A program made the position numbers and the translations under genes. The notes under the pieces are model-generated. The model searched no databases. It was not told the origin of the DNA and saw nothing but the letters and a program-made list of their open reading frames with translations. DNA of 62,288 nucleotides from Clostridia bacterium (GTDB lineage: Bacteria; Bacillota; Clostridia; Oscillospirales; Acutalibacteraceae). Shown here in pieces: positions 24,199 through 33,527 of the stretch. How positions within the stretch are numbered: the first letter of the stretch is position 1; every line of letters begins with the position of its first letter. Location of the stretch: positions 1 through 62,288 of the forward strand of contig JAGBHV010000044.1 in NCBI GenBank assembly GCA_017935325.1. Direction: 5' to 3'.

Positions 24199-27100
24199 TT
24201 ATGTTAAAATTTTGAATGTCTTAACCTCTGAAGGTTTCAGAATGAAAGTGAATGAATTACCGTCAGATTTTATTTTGTTTTCTTCAACTTCCATCATGTT
24301 TGTTTCAATAATTTCTCTGAAATCGAATCCGAGTGTGACTGTAATATTCTTTCTCTGTTTTTTGCTTTCGTAAAGTCTTAAAATATAGCCGTCGTCTGAC
24401 TGTGATTTTTTAAGTGCATCAACTACTATGTTGTCAGAATTCACACTTATAAATGATTTTGATTTACCGGATTTTTCCCCGGTAGCTTTTATTACGAATG
24501 CTTCAAGAGGAAGATTCAGGTCAAAGGCTTCTTCCGTAGTTGAATTTGTCCAGCTTCCTGCGTGAGGTAAGAAGCTGTAAGTGAAAGTATTTATTCCGTG
24601 GTCAGAAGTTCTGTCGGGGCAGTTAGGCGAGCGCATAAGAGTGATTCTCATTCTGTTTTCATAAATATCATAGCCGTATTTTGAATCGTTAAGAATACTT
24701 ACACCGTAATCGCTTTCGGAAAGGTCAGCCCATTTGTGAGCAGAAACTTCAAATTTTGCAAGGTCATATGAGGTTGTATAATGGTTAGGCCTTTCGATTG
24801 AACCGTGAGCAATTTCGTAAGTAGCTTTTGTTGAAAGAATATCTGTATTGAAAGCAGCTTTGAGAGTTTTTTCTGTTTCGTGCCAATCAACTTCCGTTTC
24901 AAAGTCAACACGGTTTGCATCTGCGCGAAGAACAACTTTCTGGGTGATAGTTGATTTGTTGAATTTTCTCACAATTTCGATTACGCCTTTTTCTTCGTTG
25001 CTGCAAAGCACCTTTATTGATTCTGCCTGTGTTAAATCCCAATATTTTTTCTTGTAGTTTATTTCTAAATTCCATGCACTTTCGTGAATGGGTTTGTCCT
25101 GGAAAATTGAGAGAAGATTGCTTTTGTCGCTGAGAGTTTCTCTGCCGTTTACTTTATCGTAAATTGAAGTGATAAGACCGTTTTTGTCAAAGCGGACACG
25201 GAGCTTTTCATTTTCAAGAAGCTTTTCTGTTGCTTTTACTTTTCTGAATTTATTTTTAATGCTTGTTACATCAAAAACTTTATAACCGAAAGCGGGTACA
25301 TTTTCTGCATAGAAAGTTACACCGTCACATGTTACAAAACCGCTTCTTTCAAATGAAAGCATATTCCATACGATAACCGAATCTTTTTCTGCGCCGATTT
25401 TTCCGTTGATTTTTGCGAGCGCATCGTTTTTGATTTCTTCAGCATCCTTCATCAGCTTTTCAAATACATTTTTAGCGTCTATGTGTGCTTCGTGTATTGA
25501 TGTGCCGGGAAGAGTATCATGGAACTGATTTTTAAGAAGGAGTTTCCATATTTCTTCAAGCTTTTCTTTCGGATATCTGCCTTCGCCCATTGCTTCAAGA
25601 AAAGAGAGAAGCATCTCTGTTCTTGTAAGCAGGAATTCGCTTTGTCTGTTATATTTTTTGATAATTGCCTGAGAAGTGTATGTGCCTCTGTGGTTTTCAT
25701 AGTACATTTCATCATACCATGTGGGCAGGTCGTCAATGCGTTTTTCTGCATCCCTGAACAAGGCAGAAACAGGCTGCATTTTAACTTCGGGAAGTCCGGG
25801 AATTTTATTAAGTCTTCTTGCACGTTCTACCATGCTGTAGGTACATCCGCCGCCGCCGTCGCCGTAACCGAACATTCCTACGGTTGCGGGCACAACATCT
25901 GACTGAGAATTTGCTCTGTCAAAAGCTATCAGGTCGTCGGCATCGCTTTCACCGCCGTAACCTTTGCCTTTTACAATATGTGCCAAAACTTCACTTCCGT
26001 CTGCACCCTTCCATTTAAACGTTGAAACGGGGAATGGGTTTACGTCCTGGCCGGCAAGCTTTGCACTTACAAAATATTTCATGCCGCTTCTTCTGATAAT
26101 CTGCGGCAATGCCCATGAAAATCCGAAACAGTCAGGAAGCCAGTATGTATCGCTGAGAACACCGAATTCATTAAGGAAAAATTCACGTCCGTAAAGAAGC
26201 TGACGTATAAGCGATTCACCGCTTGCAATATTTGTGTCTGCTTCAACCCAGGAGTTGCCTTCAATTATCCATGTGCCTTTTTTGATTTTTTCTTTGATTC
26301 TTTCATATATTTCAGGGTAATGTTTTTTGAGGAAATCATAAAGAATTGCCTGACTCTGTGTGAAAATCATGTCAGGGTATCTGTCCATTAATTCAAGGTT
26401 GTTAGCCATTGTTCTTGCAGTTTTTCTTACTGTTTCACGCACTTCCCAGAGCCATGCAATGTCAATATGGCAGTGGCCTGTCATGTAAACGGCAGAAGTT
26501 GGGATATATGAAATTTTCTTAAGCTCGCTGTTGAGATATTTCTGTGCATTTACTATTGATTTGCGTGCAGTATCGCCGTCAAAATCAAAATCTATCATAT
26601 GTACGGAATTGTCAAGAGCTTCGTAAAGTTTTGCGTTTATGTATCTGTCTTCAACGAATTCAAGTGAATTCCATATTGTGTTGATATCATAGATGTAGCT
26701 TTCGCAAACGGGGTCAACTGCAACAATTCTTGCTTTTTCCATTGTATATGTTTCTTTTGTTGCGCCTTCCATTGCGAAATCACAGAAACCCGCAGAGTTA
26801 AGAGCACCTTCAATTTCGATGTGAATTATTTTTCCTGCCTCTTTGTAAACGGGAAGGAAAATCTGGTCTCTGTTTACCCAGCCGTTTTTCATGCCGGAGC
26901 TGACAGCACCAACGATTTTACCGTCAATTCTCACCAGAGCTTCGCCGCCGAAATCAATTTCAAGATAAAGCTTTTTGTCAAGCAGGTTTTCAGTTATTTC
27001 AACATCGCTTTCAAACCATGTTGTTCTGTGATATCCGGTTTCCCATGTATCACCCAATCGTCTTACTTTATCAGTGCCTTCATATTTTTCGAAAACGCCG

Positions 27101-27219
27101 TAGTCGGAGTGTATACCGTCTGTGGTTTTCCATTCTTCAATATTCATTACATCGGTTACGAGGTATTTCGGAACCTGTTTTATCATGTCGTACAATACGC
27201 CTTTTTTTACAGTTTTCAT
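24199..27219 (-). CDS. GH38 alpha-mannosidase
   Basis: 1006 residues, cytoplasmic (no signal peptide). GH38 hydrolyses alpha-mannose linkages with a Zn ion. Zn and active-site motifs: TGHCHIDIAWLWEV near 250 (His-x-Asp zinc ligands), the nucleophile Asp363 in WLPDCFGFSWALPQ, and DTLPGTSIHEAH near 590. The C-terminal half is the beta-sandwich mannosidase C domain. It probably trims mannose from imported N-glycan or plant-derived oligosaccharides. No transporter is adjacent. ATG 27219 has AGAGGTGA upstream. It is divergent from the EF-G-like gene. Confidence 0.93.
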   Translation of the reverse strand: MKTVKKGVLYDMIKQVPKYLVTDVMNIEEWKTTDGIHSDYGVFEKYEGTDKVRRLGDTWETGYHRTTWFESDVEITENLLDKKLYLEIDFGGEALVRIDGKIVGAVSSGMKNGWVNRDQIFLPVYKEAGKIIHIEIEGALNSAGFCDFAMEGATKETYTMEKARIVAVDPVCESYIYDINTIWNSLEFVEDRYINAKLYEALDNSVHMIDFDFDGDTARKSIVNAQKYLNSELKKISYIPTSAVYMTGHCHIDIAWLWEVRETVRKTARTMANNLELMDRYPDMIFTQSQAILYDFLKKHYPEIYERIKEKIKKGTWIIEGNSWVEADTNIASGESLIRQLLYGREFFLNEFGVLSDTYWLPDCFGFSWALPQIIRRSGMKYFVSAKLAGQDVNPFPVSTFKWKGADGSEVLAHIVKGKGYGGESDADDLIAFDRANSQSDVVPATVGMFGYGDGGGGCTYSMVERARRLNKIPGLPEVKMQPVSALFRDAEKRIDDLPTWYDEMYYENHRGTYTSQAIIKKYNRQSEFLLTRTEMLLSFLEAMGEGRYPKEKLEEIWKLLLKNQFHDTLPGTSIHEAHIDAKNVFEKLMKDAEEIKNDALAKINGKIGAEKDSVIVWNMLSFERSGFVTCDGVTFYAENVPAFGYKVFDVTSIKNKFRKVKATEKLLENEKLRVRFDKNGLITSIYDKVNGRETLSDKSNLLSIFQDKPIHESAWNLEINYKKKYWDLTQAESIKVLCSNEEKGVIEIVRKFNKSTITQKVVLRADANRVDFETEVDWHETEKTLKAAFNTDILSTKATYEIAHGSIERPNHYTTSYDLAKFEVSAHKWADLSESDYGVSILNDSKYGYDIYENRMRITLMRSPNCPDRTSDHGINTFTYSFLPHAGSWTNSTTEEAFDLNLPLEAFVIKATGEKSGKSKSFISVNSDNIVVDALKKSQSDDGYILRLYESKKQRKNITVTLGFDFREIIETNMMEVEENKIKSDGNSFTFILKPSEVKTFKILT

Positions 27220-27239
27220 AAAGTATCACCTCTGAAAAA

Positions 27240-27268
27240 AATATATCATACCTGAAAAGATAAGTCAA
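27240..27268 (-). promoter_or_regulatory. Promoter of the GH38 gene
   Basis: Minus strand TTGACT (27268-27263), 17 nt, TATATT (27245-27240), about 20 nt before ATG 27219. Confidence 0.65.
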
Positions 27269-27358
27269 TTTTTTATTGTCCTGAAGCGCATAAATGCTGT
27301 TTTTTGTGCAATTTTGCAAAAGTATATAAAATTTTTCCGTATTTTTTGAAATAAATTA

Positions 27359-27387
27359 TTGAAATTTTCCAAAACACGTGATATAAT
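27359..27387 (+). promoter_or_regulatory. Promoter of the EF-G-like gene
   Basis: TTGAAA (27359-27364), 17 nt, TATAAT (27382-27387), with a leader of about 64 nt. Confidence 0.75.
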
Positions 27388-27457
27388 GTGAAGGTATTAC
27401 GGCTGCAGAATAAATTTTGTGTGTGCAGCAAACCAGTATACAAAGGAGGAATTTTAG

Positions 27458-29524
27458 GTGAAAGCCTATAATGCTGAAAACATTCGTAATATTGTAGTTG
27501 CCGGTCACGGCGGACGAGGAAAAACTTCTCTTTGTGAAGCTATGCTTTATCTTACAAAAGCAACAGACAGACTTGGTCGTATTGCTGACGGAAATACAGT
27601 TCTTGACTTTGATGCAGAAGAAAAAAGAAGAAAGACATCAGTTTCAATGGCTATGGCGGCTGTTGAATGGAAAGATACAAAAATCAATATTCTTGATACT
27701 CCCGGATTTTTCGATTTCGCAGGCGGCATGAGCGAAGGTATGCGTGCTGCTGACTGTGCTCTTATCGTTACTGCTGCAGGTTCAGCTCTTGACGTAGGTG
27801 CTGAAAAAGCATATAAAGCAGCAACAAAGAGAGGAATCAGTAAAATCATCGCTGTTACAAAGTGTGATGCTGAAAATACTGATTTCTACAAAACAATTGA
27901 TGCTCTCAAGGAAGAATACGGCACAAAAATCTGCCCCGTTGTTGTTCCTTATTATGAAAATGATAAAGTTAAATGTTATGTAAGCTTCATTACAAATAAA
28001 GCTTATACATATAATAATGGTGTTGCAACACAGGTTGACGTTCCTCAGGACGATACTATTGCTGCAATGAGAGAAGCTTTCATTGAATCAGTTGCAACCG
28101 CAGATGACGAGCTTATGGAAAAATTCTTCGAAGGCGAAGAATTCACAATGGCTGAAATAGTAAGAGGTCTGAGCACAGGCGTTGCTGCAGGTGATGTTAT
28201 TCCTGCATATGCATGTTCAGGCTACAACTTGGAAGCTGTTGACCTTGTTCTTGATGCTATGGTTTATGACGTTCCCTCTGCTAAAAAAGCAGCAGGCGAA
28301 ATTGCAAAAGATGCTGACGGCAACGAAGTTGAACTTCCTTGTGACGAAAACGGTGAGCTTGCAGCTATCTGCTTCAAGACTGTTGCTGACCCGTATGTTG
28401 GTAAGATGTCATACTTCAAAGTTGTAAGCGGTAAAATCACTCCTGATGTTCAGCCTTATAACGCTAACAAAGAACAGCTTGAAAAAATGGGCAAAATCAT
28501 TTTTGTCAAGGGTTCAAAGCAGGAAGAAACAGCTTGTATCCCTGCAGGTGATATCGGCGTTATTGCTAAACTCGGCGGTTTCAGAACCGGTAATACTCTC
28601 TGTAAGCAGAAGAAAGTTTATTTCCTTGACGGTCTTACATTCCCGGATGCTTGCCTTCAGAGAGCAGTTAAAGTCCGCAAAAAGGGCGAAGAAGAAAAAG
28701 TTGCAGCAAGCATGACAAAGATTATGCACGAAGACCCTGTTATCAAATATTATACAGATAATGAAACAAGAGAACAGATTATTGCAGGTCTTGGCGAACA
28801 GCATCTTGACGTTGTTGTTTCAAAACTTAACAAAATGGGTGTTGAAATCGACCTTGCAAATCCGAGAGTTGCTTACAGAGAAACAATCCGTAAAAAGGTT
28901 GAAGCTCAGGGCCGTCATAAGAAACAGTCAGGCGGTCACGGTCAGTTTGGTGATGTATGGATCAGATTCGAACCCTGCGAAGAAATGGATCTTGTATTTG
29001 ATAATGAAGTTGTTGGCGGCTCAGTTCCGAAGAACTACTTCCCCGCAGTTGAAAAAGGCTTAAGAGAAAGTGTTGCACGCGGATTCCTTGCAGGATATCC
29101 CATGGTTGGTGTCAAAGCTGTTCTTTACGATGGTTCATACCACCCCGTTGACTCATCTGAAATGGCTTTCAAAACAGCTGCAAGCCTTGCATTCAAAAAC
29201 GCTATGCCGAATGCACAGGCTACAATTCAGGAGCCTATCGGCACACTCAAAGCATATATGCAGGACCGTAAGATGGGCGATATCATGAGTGATATCACAA
29301 AGCGCAGAGGTCGTGTTCTCGGTATGGGACCTGCTGAAGAGCCGAAGATGAGCGAAATTATAGCTGATGTCCCCATGAGCGAAATGGGTGACTTCGCCAC
29401 AATCCTCCGTTCAGTTACTCACGGTAAGGGCTACTTCACAATCGAATTTGCAAGATATGAAGATGCACCTGCAAATATTGCACAGAAAGTTATTGAAGAA
29501 GCAAAAGCAAACGCTGAGGAATAA
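27458..29524 (+). CDS. EF-G-like translational GTPase (EF-G2 type)
   Basis: 688 residues from GTG 27458 (AAAGGAGGA at 27443-27450). It has the five-domain EF-G layout: GTPase domain to about 265, domain II, and domains III-V, with GGHGQFGDVWIRFEP and LKAYMQDRKMGDIMSDITKRRGRVLGM near the end. The G1 loop is GHGGRGKTS instead of AHIDAGKTT, G3 is DTPGFFDF where EF-G has DTPGHVDF (catalytic His absent), and G4 is TKCD instead of NKMD. These changes mark the paralogous EF-G-like branch rather than housekeeping FusA. A role in ribosome recycling or stress is possible. It stands alone, with its own promoter and terminator. Confidence 0.85.
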   Translation: MKAYNAENIRNIVVAGHGGRGKTSLCEAMLYLTKATDRLGRIADGNTVLDFDAEEKRRKTSVSMAMAAVEWKDTKINILDTPGFFDFAGGMSEGMRAADCALIVTAAGSALDVGAEKAYKAATKRGISKIIAVTKCDAENTDFYKTIDALKEEYGTKICPVVVPYYENDKVKCYVSFITNKAYTYNNGVATQVDVPQDDTIAAMREAFIESVATADDELMEKFFEGEEFTMAEIVRGLSTGVAAGDVIPAYACSGYNLEAVDLVLDAMVYDVPSAKKAAGEIAKDADGNEVELPCDENGELAAICFKTVADPYVGKMSYFKVVSGKITPDVQPYNANKEQLEKMGKIIFVKGSKQEETACIPAGDIGVIAKLGGFRTGNTLCKQKKVYFLDGLTFPDACLQRAVKVRKKGEEEKVAASMTKIMHEDPVIKYYTDNETREQIIAGLGEQHLDVVVSKLNKMGVEIDLANPRVAYRETIRKKVEAQGRHKKQSGGHGQFGDVWIRFEPCEEMDLVFDNEVVGGSVPKNYFPAVEKGLRESVARGFLAGYPMVGVKAVLYDGSYHPVDSSEMAFKTAASLAFKNAMPNAQATIQEPIGTLKAYMQDRKMGDIMSDITKRRGRVLGMGPAEEPKMSEIIADVPMSEMGDFATILRSVTHGKGYFTIEFARYEDAPANIAQKVIEEAKANAEE

Positions 29525-29623
29525 TTTACGATTTATCGGCATTTAATGTGGAATTGGTCAATTTTGTGTTCGGAAAATCAGAATTGACAGGCTTCTTTCC
29601 ATAAATTTCAAATTTGAAAGATT

Positions 29624-29678
29624 TGTTGCGGAATAATTCATTGTTCACAGAACGGTAATTATTTCGCAACATTTTTTT
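29624..29678 (+). terminator. Terminator of the EF-G-like gene
   Basis: A 15-bp stem (29624-29638 with 29657-29671), with one G-U pair, followed by T7. Confidence 0.75.
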
Positions 29679-29767
29679 AATATTCGGATAATACAATGTA
29701 CCGTGAAATAATTTTTATTGCCGGACAGAACAATTTGCGATGTTGCGGCAGAAAAGGGGTATTTATC

Positions 29768-31111
29768 ATGAACGAATATTTGTCAAATGTTTATGAAAAC
29801 ATGAAAAAAAGAAATCCCGGCGAACCGGAATTCCATCAGGCTGTAAAAGAGGTTCTTGAATCAATCGAACCTGTTATCGAGGCACATCCCGAATATGTTG
29901 AGGCAAACCTCGTTGAAAGAATTGTTGAACCTGAAAGAATTATCAAATTCCGCGTTCCGTGGGTAGATGATAACGGTAAAGTTCAGGTTAACCGCGGTTT
30001 CAGAGTTCAGTTCAACAGTGCAATCGGACCTTACAAAGGTGGTCTCCGTTTCCATCCTTCAGTTTATGAAGGCATTATCAAATTCCTCGGTTTCGAACAG
30101 ATTTTCAAAAACTCACTTACAGGTCTCCCCATCGGCGGCGGTAAAGGCGGTTCAGACTTTGACCCCAGAGGTAAGTCAGACGCTGAAGTTATGAGATTCT
30201 GCCAGAGCTTTATGACAGAGCTTTCACGTCACATCGGCTCACACGTTGACGTTCCCGCAGGTGATATCGGTGTTGGTGCAAGAGAAATCGGTTACCTTTT
30301 CGGTCAGTATAAGAGAGTTTGCAACAACTTCGAAAATGCTGTTCTTACAGGTAAAGGTATTTCTTACGGCGGTAGCCTTATCCGTCCCGAAGCAACAGGT
30401 TTCGGTGCAGTTTATTTCTGTAACGAAGTTCTTAAAAAATGGGGCGAAGATATTAAAGGCAAAACTTTTGCAGTTTCAGGTTTCGGTAACGTTGCCTGGG
30501 GTGCAGTTCTTAAAATCAATCAGCTCGGCGGTAAAGTTCTTACAATTTCAGGTCCTGACGGTTATGTTTACGATAAAGACGGCATCACAGAAGAAAAAGC
30601 AGCTTACATGCTTGAAATGCGTTCATCAGGCCGCGATAAGGTAGAAGATTACGCAAACAAATTCGGTGCAGAATACTTCCCCGGCGAAAAACCCTGGGGT
30701 GTTAAAGTTGACGTTGTTATGCCTTGTGCAACACAGAATGAAGTTCAGATTGAAGATGCAAAGAAAATCGTTGCTAACGGTGTTAAATACTACATCGAAG
30801 TTTCAAATATGCCCACAACTGATGAAGCAGTTCAGTACCTTTGCGAAAACGGCGTAGTTGTTGCTCCTTCAAAAGCAGTTAACGCAGGCGGTGTTGCAGT
30901 TTCAGCTCTCGAAATGAGCCAGAACAGCATGCGTCTTTCATGGACAAGAGAAGAAGTTGATGAAAAACTTCACGGAATCATGGTTAACATCTTCAATGCT
31001 TGTGCAGATGCTGCAGAAAAATACGGCAAGAAAGACAACCTCATCGCAGGTGCAAATATCGCAGGCTTCCTTAAGGTTGCTGAAGCAATGATGGCACAGG
31101 GTATCGTATAA
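29768..31111 (+). CDS. gdhA: NADP-type glutamate dehydrogenase
   Basis: 447 residues from ATG 29768 (AAAAGGGG upstream). It interconverts 2-oxoglutarate plus ammonia and glutamate. The hexameric bacterial GDH motifs are clear: GPYKGGLRFHPSV, LPIGGGKGGSDFDPRGKSD with catalytic Lys126, HVDVPAGDIGVG, and the dinucleotide site VSGFGNVAWGA. It is the main ammonia-assimilation entry in many rumen and gut Clostridia. A strong terminator follows at 31155. Confidence 0.97.
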   Translation: MNEYLSNVYENMKKRNPGEPEFHQAVKEVLESIEPVIEAHPEYVEANLVERIVEPERIIKFRVPWVDDNGKVQVNRGFRVQFNSAIGPYKGGLRFHPSVYEGIIKFLGFEQIFKNSLTGLPIGGGKGGSDFDPRGKSDAEVMRFCQSFMTELSRHIGSHVDVPAGDIGVGAREIGYLFGQYKRVCNNFENAVLTGKGISYGGSLIRPEATGFGAVYFCNEVLKKWGEDIKGKTFAVSGFGNVAWGAVLKINQLGGKVLTISGPDGYVYDKDGITEEKAAYMLEMRSSGRDKVEDYANKFGAEYFPGEKPWGVKVDVVMPCATQNEVQIEDAKKIVANGVKYYIEVSNMPTTDEAVQYLCENGVVVAPSKAVNAGGVAVSALEMSQNSMRLSWTREEVDEKLHGIMVNIFNACADAAEKYGKKDNLIAGANIAGFLKVAEAMMAQGIV

Positions 31112-31154
31112 TAAACGGCGAATAAAAATAATGTTTAGTTGATAAACATATCAG

Positions 31155-31184
31155 ACGGCTTCTTTCATAAGAAGCCGTTTTTTT
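31155..31184 (+). terminator. Terminator of gdhA
   Basis: ACGGCTTCTT (31155-31164) pairs with AAGAAGCCGT (31169-31178), loop TCAT, followed by T6. Confidence 0.92.
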
Positions 31185-31212
31185 ATTGCGGGAAGAAGTA
31201 CTTCATAATTTA

Positions 31213-31241
31213 TTGACAGTGTTTTTCAGGTGTGGTATCAT
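31213..31241 (+). promoter_or_regulatory. Promoter of the GH2-yfcE-cysK operon
   Basis: TTGACA (31213-31218), 17 nt, TATCAT (31236-31241), 31 nt before ATG 31272. Confidence 0.75.
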
Positions 31242-31271
31242 TTTATCATAAAACTTCAAGGAGGTAAAAAT

Positions 31272-32972
31272 ATGATACCGAGACCTGAACATCCGACCCC
31301 GCAGTGTGAAAGAAAAAATTGGCTTAACTTAAACGGCGAGTGGGATTTTGAATTTGATTTCGGCAACAGCAAGCTGGAAACAGGAATATTGGACAGAGAA
31401 GATTGGGAAACAAAAATTACTGTTCCTTTCTGCCCCGAAAGTAAATTATCAGGCATTGAATATGTTGATTTTATTCCTGCCGTCTGGTATAGAAGAAAAG
31501 TAAACATTACGTCAGAACAATTAAACGGCAGAGTACTTCTGCATTTTGGAGCTGTTGATTATTACGCTCGTGTTTTCATAAACAATAAAGAAGTCGGTTC
31601 GCACAAAGGCGGATATTCTTCCTTTAAATTTGATATAACAGAATATCTGAATGCAGGGGAAAACACAGTTATCGTATATGCTGTTGATGATGTGAGAAGT
31701 TTGCTTCAGCCTGTAGGAAAACAGTGCAGAGAATATTATTCAAGAGGTTGCGATTATACAAGAACCACAGGCATCTGGCAGACAGTCTGGCTTGAGTTTG
31801 TGCCGCGGAATTATATAAAAAGCTTTAAGATTTTTCCCGATTATTTAAACGGAACAGTTGCTGTTTCTGCAATAGTAGAGGGTAACGGAGAATTTGAAGC
31901 AACTGCTTTTTATGACGGCAAGAAAATGGGTTCATTCAAAAAACTTGCAGAAAACACAGTAACGGGTGAAATTAAACTTGAAGAAACTCACCTTTGGGAA
32001 GTGGGCAACGGAAGGCTCTATGACCTTGAATTGAAATTCTGTGACGATGAGGTTAAAAGTTATTTCGGACTGCGTAATGTTAAACTTGACGGATTTAAGT
32101 TCCTTATTAACGGCAAATCTGTTTTTCAGAGATTAGTTCTTGACCAGGGATTTTACCGCGACGGTATTTACACTGCACCTACAGATGATGACCTGAAAAA
32201 AGATGTTGAACTTTCCCTTGCAGTAGGCTTTAACGGTGCAAGACTTCATCAGAAAGTTTTTGAGCCGAGGTTTTTATATCACTGCGACAGAATGGGATAT
32301 ATTGTCTGGGGCGAATTCGGAAACTGGGGAATAGATTATTCAAGTTATCGTTCTCTTGAAATTATGCTTCCCCAATGGCTTGAATGCGTTGAAAGAGATT
32401 TCAATCATCCGTCAGTTATCGGTTGGTGTCCTTTTAACGAAACATGGGATTTTGAGGGCAGAAGACGGAATCCGGAGCTTCTGAGAAATGTTTACAGAGC
32501 AACAAAATGCGTTGATGAAACACGTCCCTGCATTGACACAAGCGGTAACTTCCATGTTGAAACAGATATATTTGATGTGCATGATTATGACCAGGAGCCT
32601 GAAATTATCAGGGAGCGTTATGACAAGTTTATGACAGAAGGGGTGCTTGTTGATAAATTTTCAGACCGTCAACACTACAAGGATGAGCCTGTTTTTGTAA
32701 GCGAATACGGCGGAATTCAATGGTCAATAAATCCCGGTGAAAGAGATTGGGGTTACGGCACTGCACCAAAAACTGAGGAAGAATTCATTGCAAGGTACAA
32801 AGGCCTCACAGATGCTTTGCTTGATAACTGCAATATGTTCGGCTTCTGTTATACACAGCTTTACGATATTGAGCAGGAGCAGAACGGACTTTATTATTAC
32901 GACAGAACACCGAAATTTGACCCCGAAATCTTCAAGAAAATAAATTCAAGAAAAGCAGCAATAGAGGATTGA
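31272..32972 (+). CDS. Glycoside hydrolase family 2 enzyme
   Basis: 566 residues from ATG 31272 (AAGGAGG upstream). No signal peptide, so cytoplasmic. N-terminal jelly-roll sugar-binding domain (about 1-170), an Ig-like domain (170-270), then the TIM barrel. The acid/base is Glu390 in PFNETWD and the nucleophile is Glu478 in SEYGG. GH2 includes beta-galactosidase, beta-glucuronidase and beta-mannosidase; specificity is not decided by what I see. It opens an operon with yfcE (4 nt later) and cysK. Confidence 0.9.
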   Translation: MIPRPEHPTPQCERKNWLNLNGEWDFEFDFGNSKLETGILDREDWETKITVPFCPESKLSGIEYVDFIPAVWYRRKVNITSEQLNGRVLLHFGAVDYYARVFINNKEVGSHKGGYSSFKFDITEYLNAGENTVIVYAVDDVRSLLQPVGKQCREYYSRGCDYTRTTGIWQTVWLEFVPRNYIKSFKIFPDYLNGTVAVSAIVEGNGEFEATAFYDGKKMGSFKKLAENTVTGEIKLEETHLWEVGNGRLYDLELKFCDDEVKSYFGLRNVKLDGFKFLINGKSVFQRLVLDQGFYRDGIYTAPTDDDLKKDVELSLAVGFNGARLHQKVFEPRFLYHCDRMGYIVWGEFGNWGIDYSSYRSLEIMLPQWLECVERDFNHPSVIGWCPFNETWDFEGRRRNPELLRNVYRATKCVDETRPCIDTSGNFHVETDIFDVHDYDQEPEIIRERYDKFMTEGVLVDKFSDRQHYKDEPVFVSEYGGIQWSINPGERDWGYGTAPKTEEEFIARYKGLTDALLDNCNMFGFCYTQLYDIEQEQNGLYYYDRTPKFDPEIFKKINSRKAAIED

Positions 32973-32976
32973 TAAA

Positions 32977-33522
32977 ATGAAATATTTTATAGCATCGGAC
33001 ATTCACGGTTCATTATATTTCTGTGAGAAAATGCTTGCGAGTTTTGAAAAAGAAAAAGCAGATAAATTAGTTTTATTAGGCGATATTCTTTACCACGGGC
33101 CGAGAAATGATCTGCCGAAAGATTACGCCCCGAAAAAAGTGATTGAACTTTTAAATCCGCTTAAAAATCAGATTCTTGCAGTGAGAGGCAATTGTGACAC
33201 GGAAGTTGATCAGATGGTGCTTTCATTTCCTGTTCTTGCCGATTACGCAATTATCAGCGAAAAGGAAAGGTTAATTTATATCACTCACGGGCATAATTTC
33301 AATGAGAATAATCTTCCGCCTTTAGCGGATGGAGATATTCTCCTTCATGGTCACACTCATGTGCCTGAATGTACAGAACATGAAAACTATGTTTATATGA
33401 ATCCCGGTTCAGTTTCAATTCCCAAAGAGGAAAGCCATCACGGCTATATGATTCTTGAAGACGGTGTATTCCTGTGGAAAGATTTTGACGGCAATATTTT
33501 AAGAGAATATTCAATCAGGTGA
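32977..33522 (+). CDS. yfcE: YfcE-type metallophosphodiesterase
   Basis: 181 residues. It has the calcineurin-like fold: SDIHG (metal ligands), LLGDILYHGPRND, RGNCDTEVD, ITHGHNFN and LHGHTHVP. YfcE proteins are small, cytoplasmic, manganese-dependent phosphodiesterases with unknown natural substrate. Four nt separate it from the GH2 gene, and its end overlaps the in-frame GTG of cysK. Confidence 0.93.
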   Translation: MKYFIASDIHGSLYFCEKMLASFEKEKADKLVLLGDILYHGPRNDLPKDYAPKKVIELLNPLKNQILAVRGNCDTEVDQMVLSFPVLADYAIISEKERLIYITHGHNFNENNLPPLADGDILLHGHTHVPECTEHENYVYMNPGSVSIPKEESHHGYMILEDGVFLWKDFDGNILREYSIR

Positions 33523-33527
33523 GAATT

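Noticed and set aside
26821-27255. A 144-codon plus-strand frame over the 5' end of the GH38 gene
   Set aside because: Antisense to conserved GH38 sequence, Phe/Ser-rich, no ribosome site.
29584-29606. TTGACA upstream of gdhA
   Set aside because: No acceptable -10 box lies 16-18 nt downstream, and it sits upstream of the EF-G terminator.
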